Assembly: GCA_024279135.1 (NCBI GenBank)
Contig: JAJRRU010000011.1
Span: 1 to 41,529, forward strand
Length of the DNA: 41,529 nt
Origin: Alphaproteobacteria bacterium
GTDB lineage: Bacteria; Pseudomonadota; Alphaproteobacteria; Rhodospirillales; Casp-alpha2
Direction of reading: 5' to 3'
A model generated the notes under the pieces. That model ran no database searches, had not been told where the DNA came from, and saw nothing but the letters and a program-made list of their open reading frames with translations. Both the position numbers and the translations under genes were made by a program. Of the stretch, positions 1 through 7,563 are shown piece after piece (positions within the stretch are counted from its first letter, which is position 1; each line of letters starts with the position of its first letter).

Positions 1-357
1 GCCTATAGCATGTTTCCGAAACTGAAGGAGCGCCGCGATCAACAGGCTGGCACGCTTTCCGGCGGCGAACAGCAAATGCTCGCCATATCCCGTGCCCTGA
101 TGGCCCAACCGCGTTTGTTGCTGCTCGACGAGCCGAGCATGGGCCTGTCGCCCATCCTGGTCGATGAAACCTTTGATAGTATTGTGCAGTTACGGGCAAC
201 GGGAACGACCATTTTTATGGTTGAACAGAATGCCTATAAGGCGCTGTCCATCGCCGACCGGGGCTATGTTATGGAAACTGGACGCACCATTGTTGAAGAC
301 ACAGGGGCTGCCTTACTGGAAAATGATGTGGTCAAGGCGTCTTATCTGGGGGTCTGA
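1..357 (+). CDS. livF: Branched-chain amino acid-type ABC transporter ATPase LivF, C-terminal part (cut by window edge)
   Basis: The reading frame is open from base 1, so the gene starts upstream of the window and only about 118 C-terminal residues are visible. They contain the ABC signature LSGGEQQ, a Walker B stretch ending LLLLDEPSMGLSP, and the H-loop region, here MVEQNAYKAL instead of the usual histidine form, as is typical of LivF/LivG ATPases. The ending SYLGV is the usual LivF C-terminus. LivF energises import of hydrophobic or aromatic amino acids and related acids. The gene converges on the paaK operon with about 15 bp between stop codons. Its proximity to an aryl-pyruvate/phenylacetate operon suggests an aromatic substrate, but this is inference. 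Confidence 0.9.
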   Translation, partial: AYSMFPKLKERRDQQAGTLSGGEQQMLAISRALMAQPRLLLLDEPSMGLSPILVDETFDSIVQLRATGTTIFMVEQNAYKALSIADRGYVMETGRTIVEDTGAALLENDVVKASYLGV

Positions 358-372
358 TACACTTAAACCAAG

Positions 373-1680
373 TCAGCGCATATCGATTACCCGTTTGGCC
401 TTTCCCATGGAGCGTTCAATCTGGCCGACCCGTACCACCCGCACACCGATGCCGATGCCGGCCACGGTTTTAACGTGTTTCTTCAGCATGGTTTCGCAAT
501 CATCAGCCAGACTGGCCAGTTCATTTTCATAATCGGGTTTGATCTCGACAACCACATCCAGGTTATCGAGCGGGCCTTGCCGGGTGACTTCCAGCACATA
601 ATGTGGCGACAGGCGGTTATCGAGCAGGATTTGCTCCTCGATTTGGGACGGGAAGACATTGGCCCCCTTGATGATTAACATGTCGTCGGAACGGCCCGAT
701 ATTTTTTCCATGCGGCGCATGGTTCGCGCAGTTCCGGCCAGCAAACGGCTCAGGTCCCGGGTCCGATAGCGGATAATCGGGAAGGCTTCCTTGCTTAATG
801 AGGTAAATACCAGTTCACCTTTTTCCCCATCGGGCAGGACTTCTCCGGTCTTGGGGTCGATGATTTCCGGATAGAAATGATCCTCCCAGATATGCAGGCC
901 ATCCTTGGTTTCAACACATTCACTGGCAACACCGGGTCCGATAACTTCCGACAGGCCGTAAAGGTCGAGAGCCTGCATATCGAAGCGCTGCTCGATTTCG
1001 CACCGCATGGCCTGGGTCCAGGGTTCGGCTCCGAGCATGCCGATTTCCAGGGAGCTATCACGTGGATCAAGGCCCTGGCGGGCAAATTCATCGGCTATAG
1101 CCAGCAGATATGATGGCGTGACCATGATGACTCGTGGCTTGAAATCCTGGATCAACTGGACCTGGCGTTCGGTCTGGCCGCCCGACATGGGAATGACGGT
1201 ACAGCCCAGCCGCTCGGCACCATAATGGGCACCCAGTCCGCCGGTAAACAGGCCATAGCCATAGGCAATATGAACAATATCACCGGGCCGAACACCGGCT
1301 GCGCGCATGGAACGCGTCATCATGTCGGCCCAGGTATCGATGTCTTTCTGGGTATAGCCCACGACCGTCGGCTGACCCGTGGTGCCGCTGGATGCATGAA
1401 TCCGGACTATTTTTTCGCGCGGCACGGCAAACATGCCATAGGGGTAATTCTGCCGCAGGTCATCTTTCATGGTAAAGGGAAACTTTGCCAGATCGGATAA
1501 TTCGGTCAGGTCATCCGGCCTGACCCCGGACGCATCGAAAGAACGGCGGTAATGCTCTACGTTCTCATAGGCGTGGCGCACACTCCATTTCAGGCGCGCC
1601 AGTTGCAAGGCCTTCAGATCATCATGGCTGGTATACTCAATGGGATCGAGCATATCCCTGGTAGGTGGTGTGACGTTCAT
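373..1680 (-). CDS. paaK: Phenylacetate-CoA ligase
   Basis: A 435-residue protein of the usual PaaK length, an adenylate-forming enzyme that converts phenylacetate or another arylacetate, ATP and CoA into arylacetyl-CoA in the cytoplasm. Visible motifs are the phosphate-binding loop HASSGTTGQPTVVGYT (about residue 95), the adenine-binding region YGLSEVIGPG (about 242), the hinge YRTRDLS (about 305), the GRSDDMLIIKGANVFP segment of the C-terminal lid (about 328), and GKAKRV near the end. It is the last gene of an operon with indolepyruvate and 2-oxoacid oxidoreductases. In that setting it could recycle free arylacetates made from aryl-pyruvates. PaaK paralogues act on various arylacetates, so the exact acid is not fixed by the sequence. 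Confidence 0.93.
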   Translation of the reverse strand: MNVTPPTRDMLDPIEYTSHDDLKALQLARLKWSVRHAYENVEHYRRSFDASGVRPDDLTELSDLAKFPFTMKDDLRQNYPYGMFAVPREKIVRIHASSGTTGQPTVVGYTQKDIDTWADMMTRSMRAAGVRPGDIVHIAYGYGLFTGGLGAHYGAERLGCTVIPMSGGQTERQVQLIQDFKPRVIMVTPSYLLAIADEFARQGLDPRDSSLEIGMLGAEPWTQAMRCEIEQRFDMQALDLYGLSEVIGPGVASECVETKDGLHIWEDHFYPEIIDPKTGEVLPDGEKGELVFTSLSKEAFPIIRYRTRDLSRLLAGTARTMRRMEKISGRSDDMLIIKGANVFPSQIEEQILLDNRLSPHYVLEVTRQGPLDNLDVVVEIKPDYENELASLADDCETMLKKHVKTVAGIGIGVRVVRVGQIERSMGKAKRVIDMR

Positions 1681-1727
1681 AGATCCCCCCTGTGACCGTC
1701 TTGAGATTAATTAAGATAGATCATCTT

Positions 1728-2276
1728 TCAAACATGACCCGCCGTTAAATTGTGGCCTTTTGCAAAGGCTTCTAGATTGAGGTCGAGTAATTGCCGGGGT
1801 ACACCATTGCTGATGACCCGTTCAAGAATATCATATTTACACACGGTACTGAGTCCGACTAAGGCACCGAGGGCGATAATATTGGTGACACGTTCATTGC
1901 CCAGGGCAAGTGCCGTTTTACTCAAAGGTAATTTGTGGACGTTCAGGTCTTTTCCGGGAACCTCCCCGGCACGACGATCATCGGCCAGCACAATCGCGCC
2001 TTTTTTCAACAGCGCCAGGGATATCTCCAGGGCGGGTTGATCGAGCAACAGTAGAAAATCGAGTTTTGAGGGCAACGGAAAATCAATCCGCATCTTGTTG
2101 ACCACCAGATCGGCCCGGCTGACCCCGCCCCGTGATGTGGGCTCATAGCTTTGCGAGCGGGCGACGTTCAAGCCTTGCTCGCTCAGGGCCTGGGCAAGCA
2201 GTTTGGCACTCAGTTGCAAGCCCTGTCCACCGGTTCCACCAAAACGAATTTCAAAGTTATCCAAGGTTGGCTCCAT
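1728..2276 (-). CDS. 2-oxoacid:acceptor oxidoreductase, gamma subunit
   Basis: A 182-residue protein of the pyruvate/2-oxoglutarate ferredoxin oxidoreductase gamma family (PorG/KorC). The N-terminus shows the glycine-rich FGGTGGQGLQLSAKLLA pattern, followed by SQSYEPTSRGGVSRADLV, which is diagnostic of the family. It forms a complex with the alpha and beta subunits encoded immediately upstream and completes a KorABC-type enzyme that decarboxylates a 2-oxo acid to an acyl-CoA and reduces ferredoxin. It lies 11 bp after the beta-subunit stop and about 50 bp before paaK. Whether the complex uses 2-oxoglutarate, pyruvate or a branched or aromatic oxo acid cannot be read from the sequence. Confidence 0.88.
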   Translation of the reverse strand: MEPTLDNFEIRFGGTGGQGLQLSAKLLAQALSEQGLNVARSQSYEPTSRGGVSRADLVVNKMRIDFPLPSKLDFLLLLDQPALEISLALLKKGAIVLADDRRAGEVPGKDLNVHKLPLSKTALALGNERVTNIIALGALVGLSTVCKYDILERVISNGVPRQLLDLNLEAFAKGHNLTAGHV

Positions 2277-2287
2277 TCAGTCCATAG

Positions 2288-3145
2288 CTACTTGCCAGAT
2301 TTCAAGGCGCGGATATCTGCTGCATGTTTGCGGTACGTATCACCATATTCCGGCCGCTCGTTGCGCGATAAAATCCCGGTCGGCAAGGTGTTGGCGCGGA
2401 ACGGCTCATCGACAATATTACCATCGACAGAGCCATAGGAACTCGGTCGCATTCTACTCTTCTGGCTCAGAATCATTTCCGGCGACTCGCCCAGATTATT
2501 TTTTCGGCCAAACACCTCGGTGCAATCCGACAGCACCTCGATAAAGGAAAACCCCTTGTGGGCGAGACCCTGGCGCAGCAAATCCTTCAGGTCGGGCAGA
2601 TGGATGGTAACCTCCCGGCCGACGAAACTGGCACCAGCCGCCGTGGCCAGGGCGCAGGCATCGAACACCGGTTCGATACAACCCGATTGTGAAGTGGTGG
2701 TATAGCGGGCCTCAGAAGTGGTCGGAGAGGCCTGACCGCCCGTCATACCGTAGACTTCGTTATTGAGCATCATGCAGGTCATGTTCAAATTACGCCGACA
2801 GGCATGGATCATGTGGTTGCCGCCAATGGCCAGACAGTCTCCATCGCCTGTAATCACGATGACGTTTAAATCCGGTCGTGCCAGGGCCAGGCCTGAGGCA
2901 AAGCTCAATGGGCGGCCATGGGTCACATGAAAGGTATTTGCATCTATATAGGCCCCGATCCGCCCGGAGCACCCTATGCCTGATACGATCGCCAGTTTAT
3001 CTTTTGGAATTTCCAGTTCATAAATGGCCCACAGCAGGGCTCGCATGGCGATGCCGTGACCACAGCCGGGACACAAGAAATGCGGAAACATATCGAGCCG
3101 CAGGAAATCACGAATATTGAAACTGTCAGCGCTTGAACTATCCAA
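2288..3145 (-). CDS. korB: 2-oxoacid:ferredoxin oxidoreductase, beta (TPP-binding) subunit
   Basis: KorB-type subunit carrying thiamine diphosphate and one Fe-S cluster. Visible are FLCPGCGHG near the N-terminus, SGIGCSGR, the TPP/Mg motif GDGDCLAIGGNH, and NNEVYGMTGGQASPTT. I place the start at a TTG at 3145, giving 285 residues. It overlaps the korA stop (TTGGATAG), has AAGGAG 10 bp upstream, and gives the usual family length. The upstream ATG at 3202 would overlap korA by 65 bp and has no Shine-Dalgarno sequence. Residues CPGCG and the later cysteine are the expected cluster ligands. Translational coupling to korA is likely. The substrate is not determined by sequence. Confidence 0.88.
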   Translation of the reverse strand: MDSSSADSFNIRDFLRLDMFPHFLCPGCGHGIAMRALLWAIYELEIPKDKLAIVSGIGCSGRIGAYIDANTFHVTHGRPLSFASGLALARPDLNVIVITGDGDCLAIGGNHMIHACRRNLNMTCMMLNNEVYGMTGGQASPTTSEARYTTTSQSGCIEPVFDACALATAAGASFVGREVTIHLPDLKDLLRQGLAHKGFSFIEVLSDCTEVFGRKNNLGESPEMILSQKSRMRPSSYGSVDGNIVDEPFRANTLPTGILSRNERPEYGDTYRKHAADIRALKSGK

Positions 3146-4286
3146 TTTTTGCCAACTCCTTGATCCTGGTTTCAATTTCTTCTGGTTCAATGGGTTCGCC
3201 ATCCATGCGGTTCAGGCCAACAAGACGAACAGCATCCCCGCACAAACGCTGAATTTCAAGGATCAACTGTCCGCCATTCATTTCTGGAATCAAGATAGTG
3301 TGCGCCGATTTTGTTACGTCCTTGAAGGCCTGTTCGGGGAACGGCCATAAGGTAATAGGACGGAACAGGCCAACTTTTATGCCTTTCTTTCGGGCAGGCT
3401 TGAGTGCCTGACGGGCGGCGCGGGCTGAAATGCCGATGGTACATATTATAATCTCGGCATCCTCACAGTCGATGGCTTCCCAGGATTCGATGATCTGGCG
3501 GTGTTTGATCATTTTGCCACTAAGCCTGTGGGTCATACGCTCAACCTGTGCAGGGATCTGGGTCGGAAACCCGTCTTCCCAGTGGGTCAGCCCGGTCGTG
3601 TGGGTCCGGTAGCCATCGCCGGGTCGGGCCATTGGCGGGACCATATCCTTGGTTTCGCCGTAGGGTTTGAAGTCCTCTCTCGGGCCTTTGGCGAATTTGC
3701 GGGTCTTCAGATCAAGGGTGTCCGGGTTAGGTATCTCGACGGTTTCAACCAGATGGCCTAAAATTTCATCAAACAGAATGATTACGGGAACGCGCAAGGC
3801 TTCGCTGAGATTAAAGGCGCGGATGGTTTCGGTGAAAATTTCGGGCACCGAGTCCGGTGTCAGGACGATTACCTGATGATCCCCATGGGTGCCCCAGCGG
3901 GCCTGCATGAGGTCGCCCTGGGCAGGGCGGGTGGGCATGCCGGTCGATGGACCACCGCGCATGACATTGACAATAACACAGGGAATTTCCGCCCCGGCGG
4001 CGTACCCGATATTTTCCTGTTTCAGCGAAAATCCGGGACCGCTGGTCGCTGTCATGGATTTTACACCACCCATGGAGGCACCGATAACGGCACCCATAGA
4101 GGCTATTTCATCTTCCATCTGGATAAAAATACCATCATTTGCGGGTAATTCCACGGACATCCTCTCGGTGATTTCCGAAGACGGTGTGATTGGGTATCCG
4201 GCGAAAAACTTGCACCCCGCTGCGATGGCACCAAGCGCACAGGCGTGGTTGCCCTGAAGGTCTTTATGGTTTCCTTTACCTGACAT
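3138..4286 (-). CDS. korA: 2-oxoacid:ferredoxin oxidoreductase, alpha subunit
   Basis: A 382-residue KorA/PorA-type subunit that binds the pyrimidine side of thiamine diphosphate and CoA. It begins GNHACALGAIAAGCKFFAGYPITPSSE, the standard start of the family, followed by QMEDEIASMGAVIGAS and TATSGPGFSLKQENIG. The central GGPSTGMPTRPAQGDL is typical of KorA. It starts one base after the preceding iorB stop and overlaps korB at its 3' end, so the subunits are co-translated. Having both a KOR-type and an IOR-type enzyme in one operon is uncommon. It suggests handling of two related 2-oxo acids, or shared use of the ferredoxin domains. Confidence 0.9.
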   Translation of the reverse strand: MSGKGNHKDLQGNHACALGAIAAGCKFFAGYPITPSSEITERMSVELPANDGIFIQMEDEIASMGAVIGASMGGVKSMTATSGPGFSLKQENIGYAAGAEIPCVIVNVMRGGPSTGMPTRPAQGDLMQARWGTHGDHQVIVLTPDSVPEIFTETIRAFNLSEALRVPVIILFDEILGHLVETVEIPNPDTLDLKTRKFAKGPREDFKPYGETKDMVPPMARPGDGYRTHTTGLTHWEDGFPTQIPAQVERMTHRLSGKMIKHRQIIESWEAIDCEDAEIIICTIGISARAARQALKPARKKGIKVGLFRPITLWPFPEQAFKDVTKSAHTILIPEMNGGQLILEIQRLCGDAVRLVGLNRMDGEPIEPEEIETRIKELAKIG

Positions 4287-5225
4287 TTATCGGCTCATTC
4301 CGGTTTGGGGTTCGTGGGGTGTTTTTATCACATCAATGGCGAAATCCGGACACAGCCATTCACAGATCCGACACCCAGTACAAAGATCGGCATTGGTCAG
4401 TTCGACCTTGTGTTCCGAATTCAGGATCAAGCAGCGTTCCGGGCAAACCTTGACACAAATGTCACAACCTTTGCACCACTCAAGGGTCAGGACCAGTTCG
4501 AAGTTGTCTTCCTCGGGCTGCGGTTGGTCGTCAGGGACGATTACAGGGGACTGGTCCGGTGCCATGCCGTTTTTGCGGGCTTCTTCAGCCCAACGCCGAC
4601 CAGCTTCGAAAGCTTTGAGGTTGAGATCGATGGTTTTCGGCGGCACGGACTCGCCGATGACCCGGCGCCACAGATCGAGCGGAAAATCCAGAACGGTTGA
4701 AAGTGTACCCAGCAGGACGGTATTTGAAACCCGGTAGTTGCCGATTTCTGAGGCAATAGCCGTGGCATCCAGGGCGTAGCCGACATGAACGTAGTCAAGA
4801 ACTTCACCGGGCAGGTGGGTCTTGTAACCCGTCAGCGCACCGCGTTTACGGTTCAGACAGGCAAACGGCGGGACGATATGCTGAGTATCGGCAATGAATG
4901 TTCCATTGTTTTTGTCCAGATAATTTATCCACCGCAGTCCTTCGGCCCATTCCAGGGCAAGGATAATATCTGCCTTGCCTTTCGGGATGGTCGGCGACCA
5001 GACCTGGGTGCCGAAGCGTACATGGGAAAATACGGTTCCACCCCGCTTGGCCATGCCGTGGACTTCACTTTGTTTGACTGTATGACCCTGGAGTTGGCAC
5101 ATTGTGGCGAGAACCTTGGATACCATAATGACGCCCTGACCGCCGACACCAACGATCAAGACGTTCATGGGATCGGAAGGTGTCATGCTATCAACATTGA
5201 GGGTTTTCTTCTCGATTGAATCCAT
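4287..5225 (-). CDS. iorB: Indolepyruvate oxidoreductase beta subunit fused to a two-cluster ferredoxin domain
   Basis: A 312-residue protein from the chosen ATG at 5225, 23 bp after the iorA stop; an ORF extension to 5315 would run into iorA. Residues about 15-200 are an IorB/gamma-type domain: NVLIVGVGGQGVIMVSKVLA, then SEVHGMAKRGGTVFSHVRFG. The last ~65 residues are a KorD-like 2[4Fe-4S] ferredoxin with CKGCDICVKVCP and CTGCRICEWLCP. The stand-alone IorB family is about 190-200 residues, so this is a fusion. The ferredoxin tail probably takes electrons from IorA or from the adjacent KorAB, which has no separate delta subunit here. This is inference from order and domains. Confidence 0.88.
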   Translation of the reverse strand: MDSIEKKTLNVDSMTPSDPMNVLIVGVGGQGVIMVSKVLATMCQLQGHTVKQSEVHGMAKRGGTVFSHVRFGTQVWSPTIPKGKADIILALEWAEGLRWINYLDKNNGTFIADTQHIVPPFACLNRKRGALTGYKTHLPGEVLDYVHVGYALDATAIASEIGNYRVSNTVLLGTLSTVLDFPLDLWRRVIGESVPPKTIDLNLKAFEAGRRWAEEARKNGMAPDQSPVIVPDDQPQPEEDNFELVLTLEWCKGCDICVKVCPERCLILNSEHKVELTNADLCTGCRICEWLCPDFAIDVIKTPHEPQTGMSR

Positions 5226-5248
5226 CAGCTTGCTTTCAGCAGTATCAC

Positions 5249-7066
5249 TTAATTCGGAATGGCGACAATACAGTTTGCCGAACAAACCTGGGCACACATG
5301 GAACAACCAATGCAAGCATTAGAATCAATCTTTATCTTGTGATGTCCATCGTGCCATTCGTCGCTCCACAGGATGGCCGGGCAGCCCAGGTTCATACAGG
5401 CCTGGCATGCAACGCACTTTTCACCAAGCACCATCATGGTTTCGCCGCGAATTTTTACCGGATCGAGCACACAAGGCCGATCCGATATAACCACGGAGAC
5501 ACCCTTGAATTGTGTGGCCTCGCGAAAGGTCTGGAGCATGGCCGACATGTCATAGGAATCCACCCGTTTGATCCATTTCACACCAATGACCTTGAACAAC
5601 TCGGCGAAGTCTATGCGGTGAGTTTCATCACCACTGAGGGTTTTTCCGGTGGCGGCATGGTTTTGCCCCCCGGTCATGGCCGTGATCTGATTATCCAGCA
5701 GGATCACCGTAATATTCACATCGTTGTAAACCGCATCGATCAGTGCCGGGATACCGGAATGCAGCATGGTTGAATCGCCAATGGTGGCGACCAGGGGACG
5801 TGTCTGGTTGCCGACCTTGGCCGCACCAATGGCATTGGCGATACTTGACCCCATAGCGACACAGGTATCGATGGAACGCAAAGGAGAAACGGCGGCCAGG
5901 GTGTAACACCCGATATCACCCATCACCCGGGCATCCAGATTGCGCAACGACATGTAGCTCGAAATATGTGGGCATCCGGCACACAGCACCGGCGGGCGCG
6001 GTGTGGCTTGGATTTCCCAATCCGTCGCCTCTTCCTGATCTTCGAGGACTCCGGCGTGTACGAATGCTTCACGCACAGTCTCCGGCGAGAACTCACCCGT
6101 TCGGGAAAACAAAGCCTTACCCTCAACATCGAGACCCAGGGCGCGAATTTCGTTCTCAATAACCGGTTCCAGTTCCTCAACAATGAACAGACGATCAACC
6201 GAAGCGGCAAAGTCGCGAATTTTTTTATCAGGCAGGGGATAGGAACAGCCAAGCTTCAGCACACTGGCCTGCGGTAGGACTTCCTTTACATAGGTATACG
6301 CTATCGACATGGTTATGACGCCGATTTTCGTGTCGCCCTTATCCCAGCGGATCAGATCAGAGGTATTGAGATAGTCCCGGAAAGCGTCCACCCGCTCGAT
6401 CAGTTTCGGATGGCGGGTTCGAGCATTGGACGGGATCATGACGTTCTTGTCGGGGTTTTCGACGAACTTTTTCAAGGCTACTTCTGAACGCTCATTGAGA
6501 TGCACCGAAGAGCGGGTATGGGAAAGCCGTGTGGTACTGCGGACAATAATCGGACTGTCGAATTGCTCGCTCAGCTCGAAGGCCAGCTTCGTATAATCCA
6601 GGGCTTCCTGGGCGTCGCTAGGTTCCAGTGTCGGGGTCATGGCCAGCCTGCTATACAAACGGCTGTCCTGTTCATTTTGTGAACTGTGGATGCCCGGATC
6701 GTCACACACGATTAGCACCAGGCCGGCATTGACACCGATATAGGTCATGGACATCAATGCATCAGAGGCCACGTTCAGCCCGACGTGTTTCATGGATGTC
6801 AGGGCTCGTGCACCGGCGAACGAGGCGCCAATGGCAACATCACAAGCGACTTTTTCATTGGTTGACCACTGTGCCGCAACATCTTGTTCGGGATAACACG
6901 ACAGGTTTTCCATAATTTCCGTGCTCGGGGTTCCCGGATAGGCCGCTCCCACACGGACCCCGGCTTCCCAGGCCCCGCGTGCAAAAGCTTCATTGCCCGA
7001 CATGGGGCGATGACTGGTAGTCGTATCTGCACTTTCCCCAGACTCAGCCTTAGACTGATGGTTCAC
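5249..7066 (-). CDS. iorA: Indolepyruvate oxidoreductase alpha subunit
   Basis: A 605-residue IorA, first gene of the operon. It binds thiamine diphosphate and oxidatively decarboxylates aryl-pyruvates (indolepyruvate, phenylpyruvate, 4-hydroxyphenylpyruvate) to arylacetyl-CoA. Visible are GNEAFARGAWEAGVRVGAAYPGTPSTEI near the start, the CPHI region about residue 365, the TPP motif TIGDSTMLHSG with LLDNQITAMTGGQ (about 430-470), and a C-terminal ferredoxin pair CVACQACMNLGCP and CIGCSMCAQVCS. The start is a GTG with AGGGA about 10 bp upstream; an internal ATG at 7003 is a less likely alternative. The length is normal for IorA. Aromatic 2-oxo acids would come from aminotransferases elsewhere. 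Confidence 0.93.
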   Translation of the reverse strand: MNHQSKAESGESADTTTSHRPMSGNEAFARGAWEAGVRVGAAYPGTPSTEIMENLSCYPEQDVAAQWSTNEKVACDVAIGASFAGARALTSMKHVGLNVASDALMSMTYIGVNAGLVLIVCDDPGIHSSQNEQDSRLYSRLAMTPTLEPSDAQEALDYTKLAFELSEQFDSPIIVRSTTRLSHTRSSVHLNERSEVALKKFVENPDKNVMIPSNARTRHPKLIERVDAFRDYLNTSDLIRWDKGDTKIGVITMSIAYTYVKEVLPQASVLKLGCSYPLPDKKIRDFAASVDRLFIVEELEPVIENEIRALGLDVEGKALFSRTGEFSPETVREAFVHAGVLEDQEEATDWEIQATPRPPVLCAGCPHISSYMSLRNLDARVMGDIGCYTLAAVSPLRSIDTCVAMGSSIANAIGAAKVGNQTRPLVATIGDSTMLHSGIPALIDAVYNDVNITVILLDNQITAMTGGQNHAATGKTLSGDETHRIDFAELFKVIGVKWIKRVDSYDMSAMLQTFREATQFKGVSVVISDRPCVLDPVKIRGETMMVLGEKCVACQACMNLGCPAILWSDEWHDGHHKIKIDSNACIGCSMCAQVCSANCIVAIPN

Positions 7067-7164
7067 AGTTATTATTCCCTATAAAAAAATCGCCTCACGA
7101 TGAGATAGCCCCCAAGTAAAAAAATAACCCTTCGGAGGCATTCTGGCAATCCATTTCGCTATTT

Positions 7165-7442
7165 CAAAACATCACCCGAGATTATTCGTCTTGCTGTGAT
7201 GATCAATGGTGAGTCTGTTTAATATTGTGGACTGCTCCACCCAAACGGCATGTAATGTGCCATGGAATCACTTGATCTGGAAAGTCCCTAAAATGATTGC
7301 CTATCTTTCGCGCTTCTATGACATCGCGGCCGGAGATTTGATCATGTCGGGTACACCATCGGGTGTAGGTCCGGTGCAAAAAGGCGATGTGCTGGAAGGC
7401 AGCATTATCGGACTGTGCACACTGACAGTCAAGGTTGTCTGA
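7165..7442 (+). pseudogene. FAH-family hydrolase remnant (C-terminal fragment, frame broken)
   Basis: About 90 codons of a fumarylacetoacetate-hydrolase-family protein survive. One frame reads IRLAVMINGES and then stops at about 7221. The continuation is in another frame, reading IWKVPKMIAYLSRFYDIAAGDLIMSGTPSGVGPVQKGDV and ending GLCTLTVKVV, which is the normal C-terminus of the family. The N-terminal two thirds, with the metal ligands, are absent. A complete FAH-family gene lies at 10557-11453 on the other strand, but the fragment is of a different subfamily (IWKVP, GTPSGVG), so it is not a simple duplicate. The remainder of 7067-7563 shows no other gene. Confidence 0.75.
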
Positions 7443-7563
7443 ATAAGCTATAATTCACGTCGCCAGAAGTACCTTTTGATGGTACCCACCCGTCTGGGGG
7501 CGGGCGATGGTGATATGGGCGCCAGTCCGCTAAAGCCTGCAAATAAACACTCATGGGCTACGT

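Noticed and set aside
7138-7160. Sigma-54 promoter upstream of iorA
   Set aside because: A TGGCA at 7144 lacks a correctly spaced TTGC and points the wrong way.
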